A DNA stretch of 43,018 bases from Mesostigma viride (Eukaryota > Streptophyta > Mesostigmatophyceae > Mesostigmatales > Mesostigmataceae): NCBI GenBank assembly GCA_009746045.1, contig RPFO01001760.1:1-43018 (forward strand), written 5' to 3'. The position numbers and the translations under genes were made by a program. A model generated the notes under the pieces. It worked only from the letters and a program-made list of their open reading frames with translations, searched no databases and was not told the origin of the DNA. Below are positions 9,412 through 19,104 of this stretch, piece by piece; position 1 is the first letter of the stretch, and each line of letters begins with the position of its first letter.

Positions 9412-10197
9412 ATGCCGGACTCGATGGAGTTCCGCATTCCGAGGGATTCTGAAATTTTGGGCAGTCCAGCGGACATCGCCGAATCTCCGGCTGGTCCTTC
9501 GACGACTCCTGTTCGTGAAGATCGTCCGGTTCTTAATCCGGCGTGGCAGCGTGTTGTTGACCAGGCGGTAGCGTCCAGTGCGGAGCTACGCGCTCAGCAG
9601 CAGGCACTGCTGCAAAACCTACGACTGCCGCCCCCGCCTCCGCAACCTTCGATTGTTTCGGGGTTTCGCGATTACCTTGATTCCATTCGAGCTTTGCTCG
9701 CGGACTTCGAGGTCCATACCCGGGCGGGGTTGCAAGCGCCCAGCGCGGTTGCCGAGGTCTCTGAGGAGATCGACAACGCGGTTTCATCGCTTACAGGTTA
9801 CCAGCGCAATCTCGCTAACTGGCTGTCGGTTCGTTCGGGCGTCATTCCGACGATTACGACCAACCTGTTTCAAGACCTTGCGATTCTGCAGTTGCTGTCG
9901 CGAGGCTTCCGGACGCGTGAGCGGCAATTGCTGCTCAATCTTGTCGCGTTCTTGTCTGCATTGCGAGAGTGGGCGCCGGACGGGTGGGATTTTCTAACGA
10001 TTCTTACCAACCCGCTCCGCATCGTCACCCGCCGCCGTCGTCGCCGCATTGATCCGGTGACGGGACGTCGGTTGGACCCCATCGTCATCGAAACTCCGGT
10101 GACGATTGAGGTTGGGCAAGGCCAGGAGGCGCCTGCGCCTGTCGCCAACGATCCAATTTACGACTACGACTACTGCGATTTTCGTGGTCTCGACTGA
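9412..10197 (+). CDS. Extra ORF of element A, upstream of gag; unknown function
   Basis: 261 codons from the first ATG after the LTR (9412) to TGA (10195-10197). The product has an acidic, proline-containing N-terminus, a QQQ-containing helical part, a PPPPPQP linker and a long hydrophobic-helical middle. Near residue 205 it has an RRRRRR run with a second basic GRRLDP stretch, and it ends in an acidic YDYDYCDF tail. I do not recognise a family. The arginine run suggests nucleic-acid or membrane contact. The sequence is CpG-rich (seven CpG in 9541-9600), whereas gag-pol downstream is CpG-depleted. This suggests a separate origin, such as captured host sequence, or different constraint. It is intact, while gag and pol are broken. 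It may also be an N-terminal Gag protein that has diverged beyond recognition. Confidence 0.7.
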   Translation: MPDSMEFRIPRDSEILGSPADIAESPAGPSTTPVREDRPVLNPAWQRVVDQAVASSAELRAQQQALLQNLRLPPPPPQPSIVSGFRDYLDSIRALLADFEVHTRAGLQAPSAVAEVSEEIDNAVSSLTGYQRNLANWLSVRSGVIPTITTNLFQDLAILQLLSRGFRTRERQLLLNLVAFLSALREWAPDGWDFLTILTNPLRIVTRRRRRRIDPVTGRRLDPIVIETPVTIEVGQGQEAPAPVANDPIYDYDYCDFRGLD

Positions 10198-10319
10198 ATT
10201 CGGCATGGTGGCGCGGTCGGCACCGGGGCAGGCGGCTTTTTGACAGATTGTACATATCTACCTGTCTTTTGTTTTCCAGCTGCTTAGCTCAGGGCCATAC
10301 ACAGCTAGTGTAGTTTACC
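10198..10319. other. Spacer between extra ORF and gag of element A
   Basis: About 120 bp without coding signal. It marks the change from CpG-rich to CpG-poor composition. Confidence 0.4.
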
Positions 10320-11504
10320 ATGGCTGAGGGACGCCGTAGCAAGGGCCTAGCCAGTGGGAATAATAATGGGGGTGCTGGTAGCGGGACCGCTCACGTAGAT
10401 GACGTGGGGGTCACCGGAGAGATTACTAATATCCCTTTGAATAATAATACTACACATGCTGTTTCTGGATATGATTCACCACCAGGGTTATTATTGTTAA
10501 TCAGCTGCAACCTGTCACTCAGACTCTAAGCCAAAGCAGGCAAGGAGTTTGTGGAAGGACTAGAGGGGTTTCCAAGTTTGTACGGGGTACAAACTACTAT
10601 CAGATCTGGATAGGCAGCCAGACTTTTGGCAAGTGCACAGATCAGATTAAAGACCTCAGAGAGTGCAAGAAGGCCAACAAGGCCTGGGCAGTGTACGTAG
10701 CTGAGCTGAGGAGCTGCTTGAAGATCAGCGAAGAAGTGGGGATCCATTGGCAGGACAAGTATCAAGGGTGGGAGGTCAAGGGAGACCTCATCCAGAACTT
10801 CCTTACTATTGTAAAATGGTTGAGGAGGCAGGGCTCACGGCTTCAATGTGGCAGATAACATAGCCCTGACAAACTGGCTCAAGGTTTCTGGGCTGGACAA
10901 GGCAACACGTGGCTCTTTAAAGGTCATGTGTGCCCCACACTCTACCCTCAAGGCCTACAAGGTCATAATCAAACAAGCACTCGAGGCAGAGGAGCTGTTT
11001 GAGGGTGGAGTGCCAGCAGTGAAGGCTACCCACGCAGGTGGGCGTGCCCAGGGGGGCTCCAAGACGTCTGAGGCTGACAGAAGCCAAGGAGGACGAGGGG
11101 GCAACCACAACAAGCGGAAGGCCAATCATTCACCCGACCCTGACAGGAGGTCACACTCCAAGTCGGTGTTCAGGCGGGTGGGTGGTAAGCCCAAGCAGGG
11201 CAACGCGCCTGACAACGGGGGAGGAGGCCAGGGCAAGTCAAAGATCCAATGCTACCTGTGCAAGGGGTGGGGGCACATCAAGAAGGAGTGTCCCAGCTTC
11301 AAGAAGTCCCAGGGCCAGGGCAGCAACAAGAAAACAACAACAACAAGAACAACAACAAGTCCCAGGGCCAGCCTTCAAAGGGCAGTCAGCAAGAAGACAA
11401 CAAGGAGCAGTGACTGTCTGAGGCAACCCCTACACACCTTAATTCACCCAGGGGGAGGCCAGGTGCTCCAATGCAGATTTTATATCTGGGCAACAAGAGG
11501 GTGA
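10320..11504 (+). pseudogene. gag of element A with CCHC zinc knuckle (frameshifted)
   Basis: Begins with ATG in a CCATGG context at 10320. The first frame stops at 10529. The coding sense then continues in another frame to about 10850 (a segment with a GTNYYQIW motif, as in Copia capsid regions). A third segment, 10848-11504, includes an alanine/leucine helical part, a long basic, glycine-rich stretch and a zinc knuckle CYLCKGWGHIKKEC (Cx2Cx4Hx4C) at about 11250-11290. Gag proteins form the virus-like particle and package RNA. At least two indels separate the segments. The stop near 11504 precedes the pol ATG at 11554, so Gag and Pol would be made separately or by a bypass not evident here. 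Family: Copia-type nucleocapsid by knuckle. Confidence 0.7.
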
Positions 11505-11553
11505 TCTCCAGGTTCATGGTGGCCCCAGGTCACCTGGAGAGGTACAGGTTCCT

Positions 11554-14500
11554 ATGAAGACGTCCTTGACAGCTGGTGCAGCTGTAAGAATGTCTGACCC
11601 CATGCATCCTCGTGCTGGGCACGAGGGTGGACCTCTCATTTTGAGAGAAACCAATGTACAACCACAGAGGGGTGTGAAGGCCTCTGGTGGTATGCATGTG
11701 GTCCCTGCTGGCGGTCCAGGTGTTGGGCATGAGCAGGGTGACTCAGACTCTGAGTCAGAACAGGATGGAAGTCAGCATGGTGATGCTGGACAACCTGACA
11801 GCACAGTCCTGACTGTGCCAGGGACTGCTTCCTCTGTGTACCAGGAGTTGGGTGCCCGAATCCACAACATGTTTGGGCATGCCACTTCTCTGTCAAACAA
11901 CTTTGCCTTCCGTATGGGCAGGGCACCCCTTCTTAAGGCGTGTCAGCAAGCTGCCTCACGGTGTAAGTGCCAGTTGTCCTCCAACAAGCCCAGGAAATCA
12001 CATGCCAAAGCTATACCTCAGAGCATTGGTGATCTGCAGTGTGATATCCAACACATCAGGGGCATGCAACTGTTGGTGTGCGTGGACAGGTACACAAAAT
12101 ACAAGGTGCTGGAGCATTTACCTTCTATGAAGAACAGGTACTTGCTGGCTGCCCTGCAGAATGTAAGAGCCAAGTTTCCTACCACAAGGATCCAGGTGGA
12201 CATGCAGTTTCAGCATCTCAAGGGTGATCCCACCCTTCCTGAGTTGCTGGTTACACCTAGGGAGGCTCATGGGCAGCAGGGTGCTATAGAGAGGGCAATC
12301 CAGGAGGTCAAGAAATTGATCATCTCTGAAGACTGGGTACCCTTGTCTGCACCTGCACTTGTCAGGAGTGCATGGCTGAGGAACGTGGAGCAGCAGCTGA
12401 ACAGCAGGGTTAACTTCTACTATGATGGAGTTGCTGTCAGCCCAATGGGTCTATATCATGGCCTGTGCCCACCACATGTGCTGGAGGGCTGGAAACATGC
12501 TGCACATGTCACCTTTGCCAAGCTGAGGGAGAAGGACCGGGGTTGGAAGATGCTGGAGCCACAAGTGGGTCAGAAGGTCCTAGCTTGGAAGGAACCTAGC
12601 CTTTATGGCAAACGTGGTAGCTGGAGTCCTGGGGTGGTTACCCAGGTTGATGAAGCTAGCCACGCATGCTTGGTCAGCATGGAGGACGAACCAAAGCATG
12701 TGCACCGGCTGAGTTGGTCATATGTCAAGCCTAACCTGATGAATGAGGGCAGTCAGGCACAAGGCTCACAGGATCTGCAGGATTTTCAGGTCCCAAGTGA
12801 CATCACTGACGCAACGACCACATCTGTTGCAGGGGAATCTGTCAGCCCTGGCCAGGTTGCAGAGGTACCTGTTGAACAGGCTGCAAGGTCAACAGCTGGG
12901 GAGTCAACTGTCAAGCCCAAGGCACTAACCAAGCCCAGGGGGACAAGTTTGGCTGGATTGATTGGGGCTCTACAAAGGGCCAAGAAGCAGCCCAAGGTAG
13001 CCAAGCTCAGGTGGCATGGCAATCTGGGGCTGGACACTGCCTTAGAGGTAGACACTAATTCTCAGGTTTCCATCATTGGGACCAGAGCTGCAGCAGGGTA
13101 CAGCATGTCTGAACCCAGCTATCAGTTTGTGTCTGACTTCAGTGGCGGGGTACACGTGAAGGTACTGGGTGAGGTATTCATTCCTATCCTTGGACAGGAC
13201 ACTGCTTTTTGTGTCTTGGAGGGCTATCAAGGACCTGCTCTTCTGGGGCAGAATTTCCTATGCCAGGATGGGGTAGTGATCACGTCCTCTCTCCTGACTA
13301 AGGAAGGGGCTGGTCAGGTCCCACTGATTAATTTCAGGACCACTCACCTATCACGTGCAGTAACCAGGACGGTTAAGCGTGTGCAAGTGTGCCAGGGGCA
13401 GGAGCCCTTGGTTGATGACCTCATACTGCCAGCTGCTAGTCATCCAAGCAGTTTGGGCATTGGTCCTCACTCACTTGCTGGACACAGCCCTATCAACTAC
13501 CAAGGCCTGGTGAAGCTCATGTCCTCTCCCATTATGTGTCCCCAGGTCACACTGGGTCTGATTAAATCTGGGGAGGACTGGATCTCCAAGAAATGCGTGG
13601 AACCTGTCAATGACCTGCCTCCTGCACGACGTCTACTCAAGCTCAAGTTTGTCATCAAGATGAAGGAGGTGGACGGGGTCAAGGTACCACATGTCAGGCC
13701 AGTGCTGAATGAGTTCAAGGGTACTGGTGAGTGCACTGCTGAGGAGTTGTATACCCCTGGCATGCTGCATGACACTTGGAGGCTGCTGCTGTGTGTATTT
13801 CTAGGCCTTCTCAACAAGGGCTTGGACTATGGCTCAGTGGTGGTAGACTTCAAGAGGGCATTTCTGGAGGGGATGCAGATGTGGCACAGGAAAAGTGGGA
13901 GGGCAAGACGCCTTTCTATGTTAGGGTGCCTGCTGTATGGAAAAGGGACATCCACACTGAGTTCCTTAAAATCCTCAAGGGCCTGGAGGGCCTGAGGTCA
14001 AGTCCAATAATCTGGAGGGAGACTCTCAACCGTTTCCTGAAGGAGCATTGCAACTTGAAGGTCTCTCCTGTAGACCCCTGTCTGTTTCTGGGGCAATGGG
14101 AAGGCCTACCAGTGTATGCTTCGCTGCACGGGGATGACCTACATCTGATAGCTCCCACGTCGTGGCTTAAGGAGCTGATCTCCATCATTAAGTCCAAGTT
14201 TCCTCTGGGTAGGGAGCAATGGCAGGTGGAGAATGAGCCTCTGCTGTTTGTGGGCATGGAGGCCACACTGGTGAAGAAGGGGGGGAGTGGCGTATGCTGC
14301 TGGTGGGGGGCAATGATTATCAAGAGACCCTCATTAGCAAGCTTCCTCCAACCATCACACAGGCACTGTGTCCCATGGTGAGGGGCATGGTTGCTTGGGT
14401 GGCAGGCATTTCCAGGCCAGACCTTATGGTCATAGCCAGGTTGCCTGATGACATGCTGACAGAGCTAGGGTCTGCCAAGGTGGCTGATCAGGTCAGGGCT

Positions 14501-15037
14501 TCGTCTGGCATTCTGTTGTCTGCAGTGGATTTATCACAACCCATTTGCATGGAGCTGTATGTGGATAGCTCAATGGACAGCAGGCAGGTCTCCAAGGTCA
14601 GGGGCAGGGCTGCAGGGCTCTTTGTGCTCAGACAGGAAGGCCTGGGGAGTTTGGTGAGCTGGTTTAGTCGCCTGCACAAACGGGTGGCTGTCAGCAGTGA
14701 TGTGGCAGAATGCAGGGCTATTTGTGAAGGCATTCACACAAGCCTTTATCTGAAGGAGTTGCTTCATCAGATGACTTCTAACACTCCTTGGCCACTTCAG
14801 GTTACCACTCTTCTAAAAACAGACTCCATGGGGATGGTGCAGTTTGTGCACAGGCAGATGGCCAGAAGTAGGGACTTGGATTATCTCCTTCTTAAGGAAT
14901 TGTCCTCCTTGGCCAATATTGAGCATATCCCTGGGGTTGACAATCCTGCTGATGCTTTGACCAAGCTAGTGCAGAAGGCAGCAGTGCAATACAAGGTTCT
15001 TCAGTCTCTGATGGACCCATCTCAGCAAGCTGTCTAA
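11554..15037 (+). pseudogene. pol of element A: integrase, protease-like, RT (HGDD), RNase H
   Basis: ATG 11554 to TAA at 15035-15037, with two frame changes. Integrase: H2C2-like finger (HNMFGH at residue 104, then CKC); catalytic D164, D216 and E246, so 29 residues lie between the second D and E; the SH3-like end follows (VGQKVLAW ... WSPGVV). Protease-like: VDTNSQVSII with D500, then ALLGQNFL about 65 residues on. RT_2-type reverse transcriptase: LKLKFVIK, ELYTPG, VVVDFKRAFLEG, then LHGDDLHLI at 14124-14150 in place of YVDD. RNase H: D in LYVDSS, E in VAECRA, D in KTDSMG, D in GVDNPADALTK. Frame changes near 13870 (GGGG) and 14290 (G7) each look like the loss of one G. Copia order is normally PR-IN-RT-RH; here the protease-like part follows IN. 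Confidence 0.85.
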
Positions 15038-15967
15038 GCTGGTGCCTGGTTATAGGGCATTGGAGAGCAGATTGTGTGGTAGTGTCAGCATTGTGACTGG
15101 CATAATACCTGTATTTAGTCTGTACTAAGGCTCATGGACCATGGTACACTCACTCTGATTTTAATCAGGATACAGCCAGGTTTTGGCTGGGGTTCATGCT
15201 GTTGACTACACAAGGTTGACAGGTCCATTACAGACCATGTATTCTATTTAAAAAAAATGTATATTTGTACATACCTCTCACAATGGTCTGGGAACCTTTA
15301 TTCTGGGGTTTATAGGGCGGGGTTCGATTCCCTGGTATTATGTTTCTACAAGCTGGCCTGCTCAGGTGTTTCACCTGTTCAGACTTCCCTAGTTCCCCAG
15401 GGCAGGATTTAATTGTTGCCTATGTGTTTCATTTTGTCATTTGTTTGCTGTGGCAATTTATCATCTGACAAGTAGACGGGCGCCGTAAGACGGGCGCCAA
15501 TACTAACCTGTTGAGAGAATGACGGGGAAACTATTGTAATACGCCTTACTTTGTCAAGTGGTATTTTAATTGTCATGGATTTATTGTACTTATATTGAAT
15601 ATGTACTGGGTTTTATGGGATTAGTATCTGGGATTAATGTAACTCACCGCCAGAAGGTCATTGTACTGGAGGCTCTACCGAGGTGATGGGATTAATTCCT
15701 GGAGAAGACCTCATAGAATTAACCTGTATGTATTTAATTTTGTGTGTTTCTAATATCTGGTGGTACTCTGTAATGCCACTTCCATAGGTTTTTATCCATT
15801 TCTCATGGAATGGTTTTCCCTGTGGCAGATCTGTTTCTTTTCCAGTTCCTTAAAAGAAAGGGCTGGGGGAATGGCATTGGCCATTAAAGACATCTGTTCA
15901 AGCTTCAAGCTGGAGTGAAGGACATTTCAAGCTACTTCAAGGGTCCCTGGCAGGGGATGTGATCCCT
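15038..15967. other. Non-coding 3' interior of element A
   Basis: About 930 bp between the pol stop and the purine tract. It holds a duplicated GACGGGCGCC at about 15476-15497 and an isolated box-B-like GGTTCGATTCC at 15321-15331. No reading frame is supported. It may contain packaging or polyadenylation signals. Confidence 0.5.
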
Positions 15968-15986
15968 AAAGAAAAGAAGGGATTGG
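15968..15986 (+). promoter_or_regulatory. Polypurine tract of element A
   Basis: AAAGAAAAGAAGGGATTGG ends exactly where the 3' LTR begins. The same position in element B holds a 19-nt tract starting with the same AAAGAAAAG. This is the expected plus-strand primer site for reverse transcription. Confidence 0.75.
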
Positions 15987-16602
15987 AGTTAACGTAAAGG
16001 ATTTACGTTAGATGGATAGAGATTGTTACGCTCTTTCCAACGGCACCTTGAACGCCTCATTTGGTTAAGGAACGTAAAAGTTATGACGTTTCCTAGGCTG
16101 TGCCGACAGTACCCGGCGCGCCACTGTGGGCGCGTACGGACACAGGATGTACAAGTGTCACTTTGATAGTCCGCAGGACGTTGACAGGACTTGTACAGGA
16201 CTTGATGGTCAATTGATAGGTAGGCGTGCTGTAGCGCGCCAGGACCTATGAGACAATTGATGCTGAGTAGTGTACGGATAGGTCCACAGGACTAGCCGTA
16301 TGGACAATTGATAGATCTGCGCGCCAAAGGCGTGCCAGAGTCTGTGTAATCAATTGATTGACAGTTCAGCTGTGACAGTACAGCTGAATACTTGGACGCG
16401 TCCCTAGCAAGCTATATGTGTGACTTGGTCGCACCGGGACGCTAGCTCTTGCGTGCACGCTCTCTTGGCACAACGACCCTGTCGTCTGTGCTACGTGCAG
16501 TCTCGGACTTGACGTGACTTACGTCTGTGTTTGCTTATTATAATAAAGGCAACTTTCCTGCAAGAGCCATGGATTCCCTCGGTGGTAAACTCTCACTCAA
16601 CT
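15987..16602 (+). repeat. 3' LTR of element A
   Basis: 616 bp, same length as the 5' LTR with about eight substitutions by eye (for example at the TTTGGATACGGGACG stretch). AATAAA is at 16542-16547. It is followed by the target duplication CTATG at 16603-16607. Confidence 0.9.
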
Positions 16603-17201
16603 CTATGGCCGACCTACCTTCAGCTCCGGCAGAGCGCAGGGGGAAGCCGGTATACTGGAGGGGGCGGTCGTCCACGTTGACCACAAGCCCTGGCAGCCCC
16701 CTCCTGCCACCTCAGACTAGGGAATCCATACCAGTAGTGTAGATTAGTCAGGCTTAGCCTAGCATGTGGCCCACGCGCATGTGCGCCCATAATGGCCCCC
16801 ATGGATGTTGCCTTCAGAATTTAGCCAAGCCATGCCTATAATGGGACCCCCATGGATGTTGCATTAATAATTTAGCTATGCTATGCCTATTATATGCAGA
16901 GAGATCTCTGTCGAGAAGCCATGCCCTAGCCCTTGTATAGCCATGATGATCTTCCTTCCCCGTGCCGGGGTCCCCTTAATTAGCTGGGTTGAACCTGAGA
17001 CAGCATGGTGGTGCCGGTGCCCTTGAGGCCTAGAGCAAGTGTTGCTTACATTCCACTCTTGCAGGAAGTAGCCTAGAATGTATTAAAAGCCATATGCCCC
17101 TTCTCAGGGATATGTGCTACATATTCTAACAACGGAGTTATGTTACAATTCAATTCAATTCAATAGCTGGTGTACATGCACATGGCATCTCAGCAGAGAG
17201 T
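16603..17201 (+). repeat. Right part of the target ORF1 fragment and its 3' region
   Basis: Resumes the ORF1 reading interrupted at 8768 (ADLPSAPAE equivalent, stop TAG near 16720). It then continues with the subfamily-2 3' region (as at 1819-2090), a terminal module at 17100-17145 and a CAATT tail to about 17163. The last part, CATCTCAGCAGAGAGT, is the left flank of element B. Confidence 0.65.
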
Positions 17202-17723
17202 AGTTATTCTAGGGCTTCAGGCCTAGACTATCAGTACACGTGGCGTTGTCCCCGTCTCCCAAGTGGGATACGGACATGGACGGTAGTGTAGTACACTGGA
17301 CATATCTCTACTAGGATTTAGATCCGCACGTGCCAGGATGGGCACGTGGGTGCTAGATATTAGCACTGAGATATGTAGTGCACACGCACGTGGGTATTCA
17401 CGTGGTAGGGTTTATGAGCTGTGATGCAGACCACAAGGTGGTTGCAGTGCTAGTCCTGTACGGAGGTCCTAGGGGAGGTCCAGGACCGTCCACGTAGTGC
17501 TGTTAGGCAGTCGTTGCCTGTGGGCATCGTATCAGTCCTAGCTGGAGTAGATCTAGCTGGACGGAGCCAGCACCTCATTGGTTAGCACTAGTACAGGATA
17601 GCTAGGTTACCCTAACCTACGTGCCCATGCAATCCAGCTTGGCAAGCTTGCATGGGTTGATATTATGCCAGCCATTGCATAATCCAACACACGTTCGCAT
17701 CCATTTGCACGAGTGCATTAACT
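17202..17723 (+). repeat. 5' LTR of element B
   Basis: 522 bp, starts AGTTATTC and ends GCATTAACT. CpG-rich, with several CACGTG-type palindromes (CACGTGG at about 17238, 17344, 17386 and 17400) that could be G-box-like binding sites. No TGG primer-binding site follows; the next bases are TGCATTTATAAAA. Confidence 0.9.
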
Positions 17724-17729
17724 TGCATT

Positions 17730-17736
17730 TATAAAA
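17730..17736 (+). promoter_or_regulatory. TATA-like box just inside element B
   Basis: TATAAAA lies seven bases after the 5' LTR end and about 38 bases before an ATG at 17768. A promoter here would be outside the LTR and so could only drive the extra ORF, not a full genomic RNA with terminal repeats. Seen only as a motif. Confidence 0.35.
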
Positions 17737-17799
17737 CTCTCACAGTTTTTCATCTCTATCATTCAAAATGTCGAACGTTTTTGATCGTGAGGGCTGATC

Positions 17800-19038
17800 G
17801 TGAGGGAGTCAAGCCTGTCCCCATCGTCCGAGGATTTGGACTACCGGGCGGCAGTGCGGGGCCGGCAGGGGAGGGATGATCACGCTGGCAGCGATGCCGG
17901 CAGTGGTCGCTCGTCTTCGGACGAGGACCCGCGGTTCCTGGATCAGTTGGCGGCAAGGCCGCTGCTGTACAATGTATGGCGTCCCAACGCACCACCGGCG
18001 GAGGGGCAGCCCACGGCACCCGAGCTGGTTACGGGGCCGGGGAGGGTGGTGCCGATAGTGGGGGACATCCCGTCAGACGGCTACGACGAGGACGAGGACC
18101 TCGTGGACCTCGAGCTGCCGGAGGACAAGGCGAAACGCGAGGAGCTGCTCCGCCGAGAGGCAGAGCGCATTCGGCAGGAGGCCCAGCTTCGCAAGGAGCT
18201 GGAGCAGCAGCGCGAGCTGGAGGCTCAGCGCGAGGCTCAGCTGCGGGCGGAGACTGAGATTGACAGAATAGCCCGGGAGCTCGCGGAGCGGCAGCTGGAG
18301 AGGGATCGAGTGGCGAGGGCGGGGCTGCGCGCGGGGCCGACAGGCGCGCGAGAGGCGCCCCCATACGTTCTCCGCAAGAAGAACGAGCTGTACACCTTTG
18401 CGCACAGGCGCACAGCGCGCTCCTTCAGGCGCATGGCTGGAGATGTGCTGCAGGAGACCGACTCGTCGGTGGAAATGCAGCCAGGAGCGCGTGGAGAGGA
18501 GCTTGTTTTGATGGACCCGGCCATGGTGGAGGCAGAGCGTCTGGCCAAGATAGAGTACGCCAGGCATTGCCAGCGGAAGGCCAAGAGGGCAATGGTGCGG
18601 TCCATGGCGGAGAACAGTCTGGCCAGGGAGCGCGCAGCACGGGAGGCGCAGCATCGGGAGATGAAGCGACTCCGTGCGAAGGCGCACGACGCAGCAGAGA
18701 AGACCCGGCGTCACCAGGCGAGGCTGGACGCAGCCATGAAGAGGTCAGAGGCGACACTGGCAACGATGGTGGGCCCGGCGCGGAGGGAGCAGGAGGCTCG
18801 GTTGGCAAGGAAGAGCAGGAGGAATGCTCGTGCCTTAGACAGGCGCATGCGCAAGGAGGAGCGGGCTCTGCGCAGGTATCAGGAGGCGGCCAGGACCTGG
18901 GCTCTGCAGGGAGAATTCGGAGATGCAATCCGGTTTGAGCGTGGTCTGGCGCCACATGAGCCGCTGCCGGAGGACGCGGTATGGACTTTATGCGTACCCC
19001 ACAGCCAGCAAGGGCCCAGCGAGGAACGGCATTGTTGA
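17800..19038 (+). CDS. Extra ORF of element B, long coiled-coil protein
   Basis: About 412 codons ending at TGA 19036-19038. After an acidic, serine-rich start the product is a highly charged E/R/A-rich helix over residues about 105-165 (REAERIRQEAQLRKELEQ type). It then has a basic RRTARSFRRM region and a second R/K/E-rich coiled coil to about residue 385. No known family is recognised; a structural or nucleic-acid-binding particle component is possible. The start is problematic. The ATG at 17768 gives only nine codons before TGA, within a GATCGTGAGGG motif that is duplicated (17783-17793 and 17796-17806). The frame upstream of 17800 has a stop at 17788 and no ATG, so a frameshift or non-ATG start is needed. 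CpG-rich (seven CpG in 18121-18180), unlike pol. It is not similar to the extra ORF of element A. Confidence 0.6.
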   Translation: MRESSLSPSSEDLDYRAAVRGRQGRDDHAGSDAGSGRSSSDEDPRFLDQLAARPLLYNVWRPNAPPAEGQPTAPELVTGPGRVVPIVGDIPSDGYDEDEDLVDLELPEDKAKREELLRREAERIRQEAQLRKELEQQRELEAQREAQLRAETEIDRIARELAERQLERDRVARAGLRAGPTGAREAPPYVLRKKNELYTFAHRRTARSFRRMAGDVLQETDSSVEMQPGARGEELVLMDPAMVEAERLAKIEYARHCQRKAKRAMVRSMAENSLARERAAREAQHREMKRLRAKAHDAAEKTRRHQARLDAAMKRSEATLATMVGPARREQEARLARKSRRNARALDRRMRKEERALRRYQEAARTWALQGEFGDAIRFERGLAPHEPLPEDAVWTLCVPHSQQGPSEERHC

Positions 19039-19104
19039 GCGCGCGTGAGCGTGTTCGCTGGCGCAGACACACCCCACCCCCCACCCCCCACACCCAAACA
19101 CACC

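Larger units (their letters stand above)
8769..16602 (+). mobile_element. Complete LTR retrotransposon 'A' (Copia-like, unusual architecture)
   Basis: 7,834 bp, bounded by two 616-bp LTRs (8769-9384, 15987-16602) and a 5-bp target duplication CTATG at 8764-8768 and 16603-16607. The uninterrupted target can be read in the intact ORF1 copies (GGGAGCTATGGCCGACC). Order inside: extra ORF (9412-10197), gag (10320-11504), then a pol region (11554-15037) with integrase, protease-like domain, reverse transcriptase and RNase H. A non-coding tail and a purine tract follow. LTR ends are AGTT...AACT, a perfect 4-bp inverted pair but not TG...CA. The LTRs differ at about eight positions by eye. Gag and pol carry frameshifts, so this copy is probably not autonomous as sequenced. 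Confidence 0.9.

Noticed and set aside
13860-13880. Programmed -1 frameshift inside the RT of element A
   Set aside because: It lies in the middle of a catalytic domain, with no slippery heptamer plus stem-loop, and element B is continuous at the equivalent site. A one-base deletion in a G-run is simpler.
15301-15345. tRNA-like T-arm (GGTTCGATTCC) in the 3' interior of element A
   Set aside because: A T-stem of five pairs can be drawn, but no matching acceptor stem, anticodon arm or box A is found upstream. Treated as chance or a tiny tRNA-derived relic.
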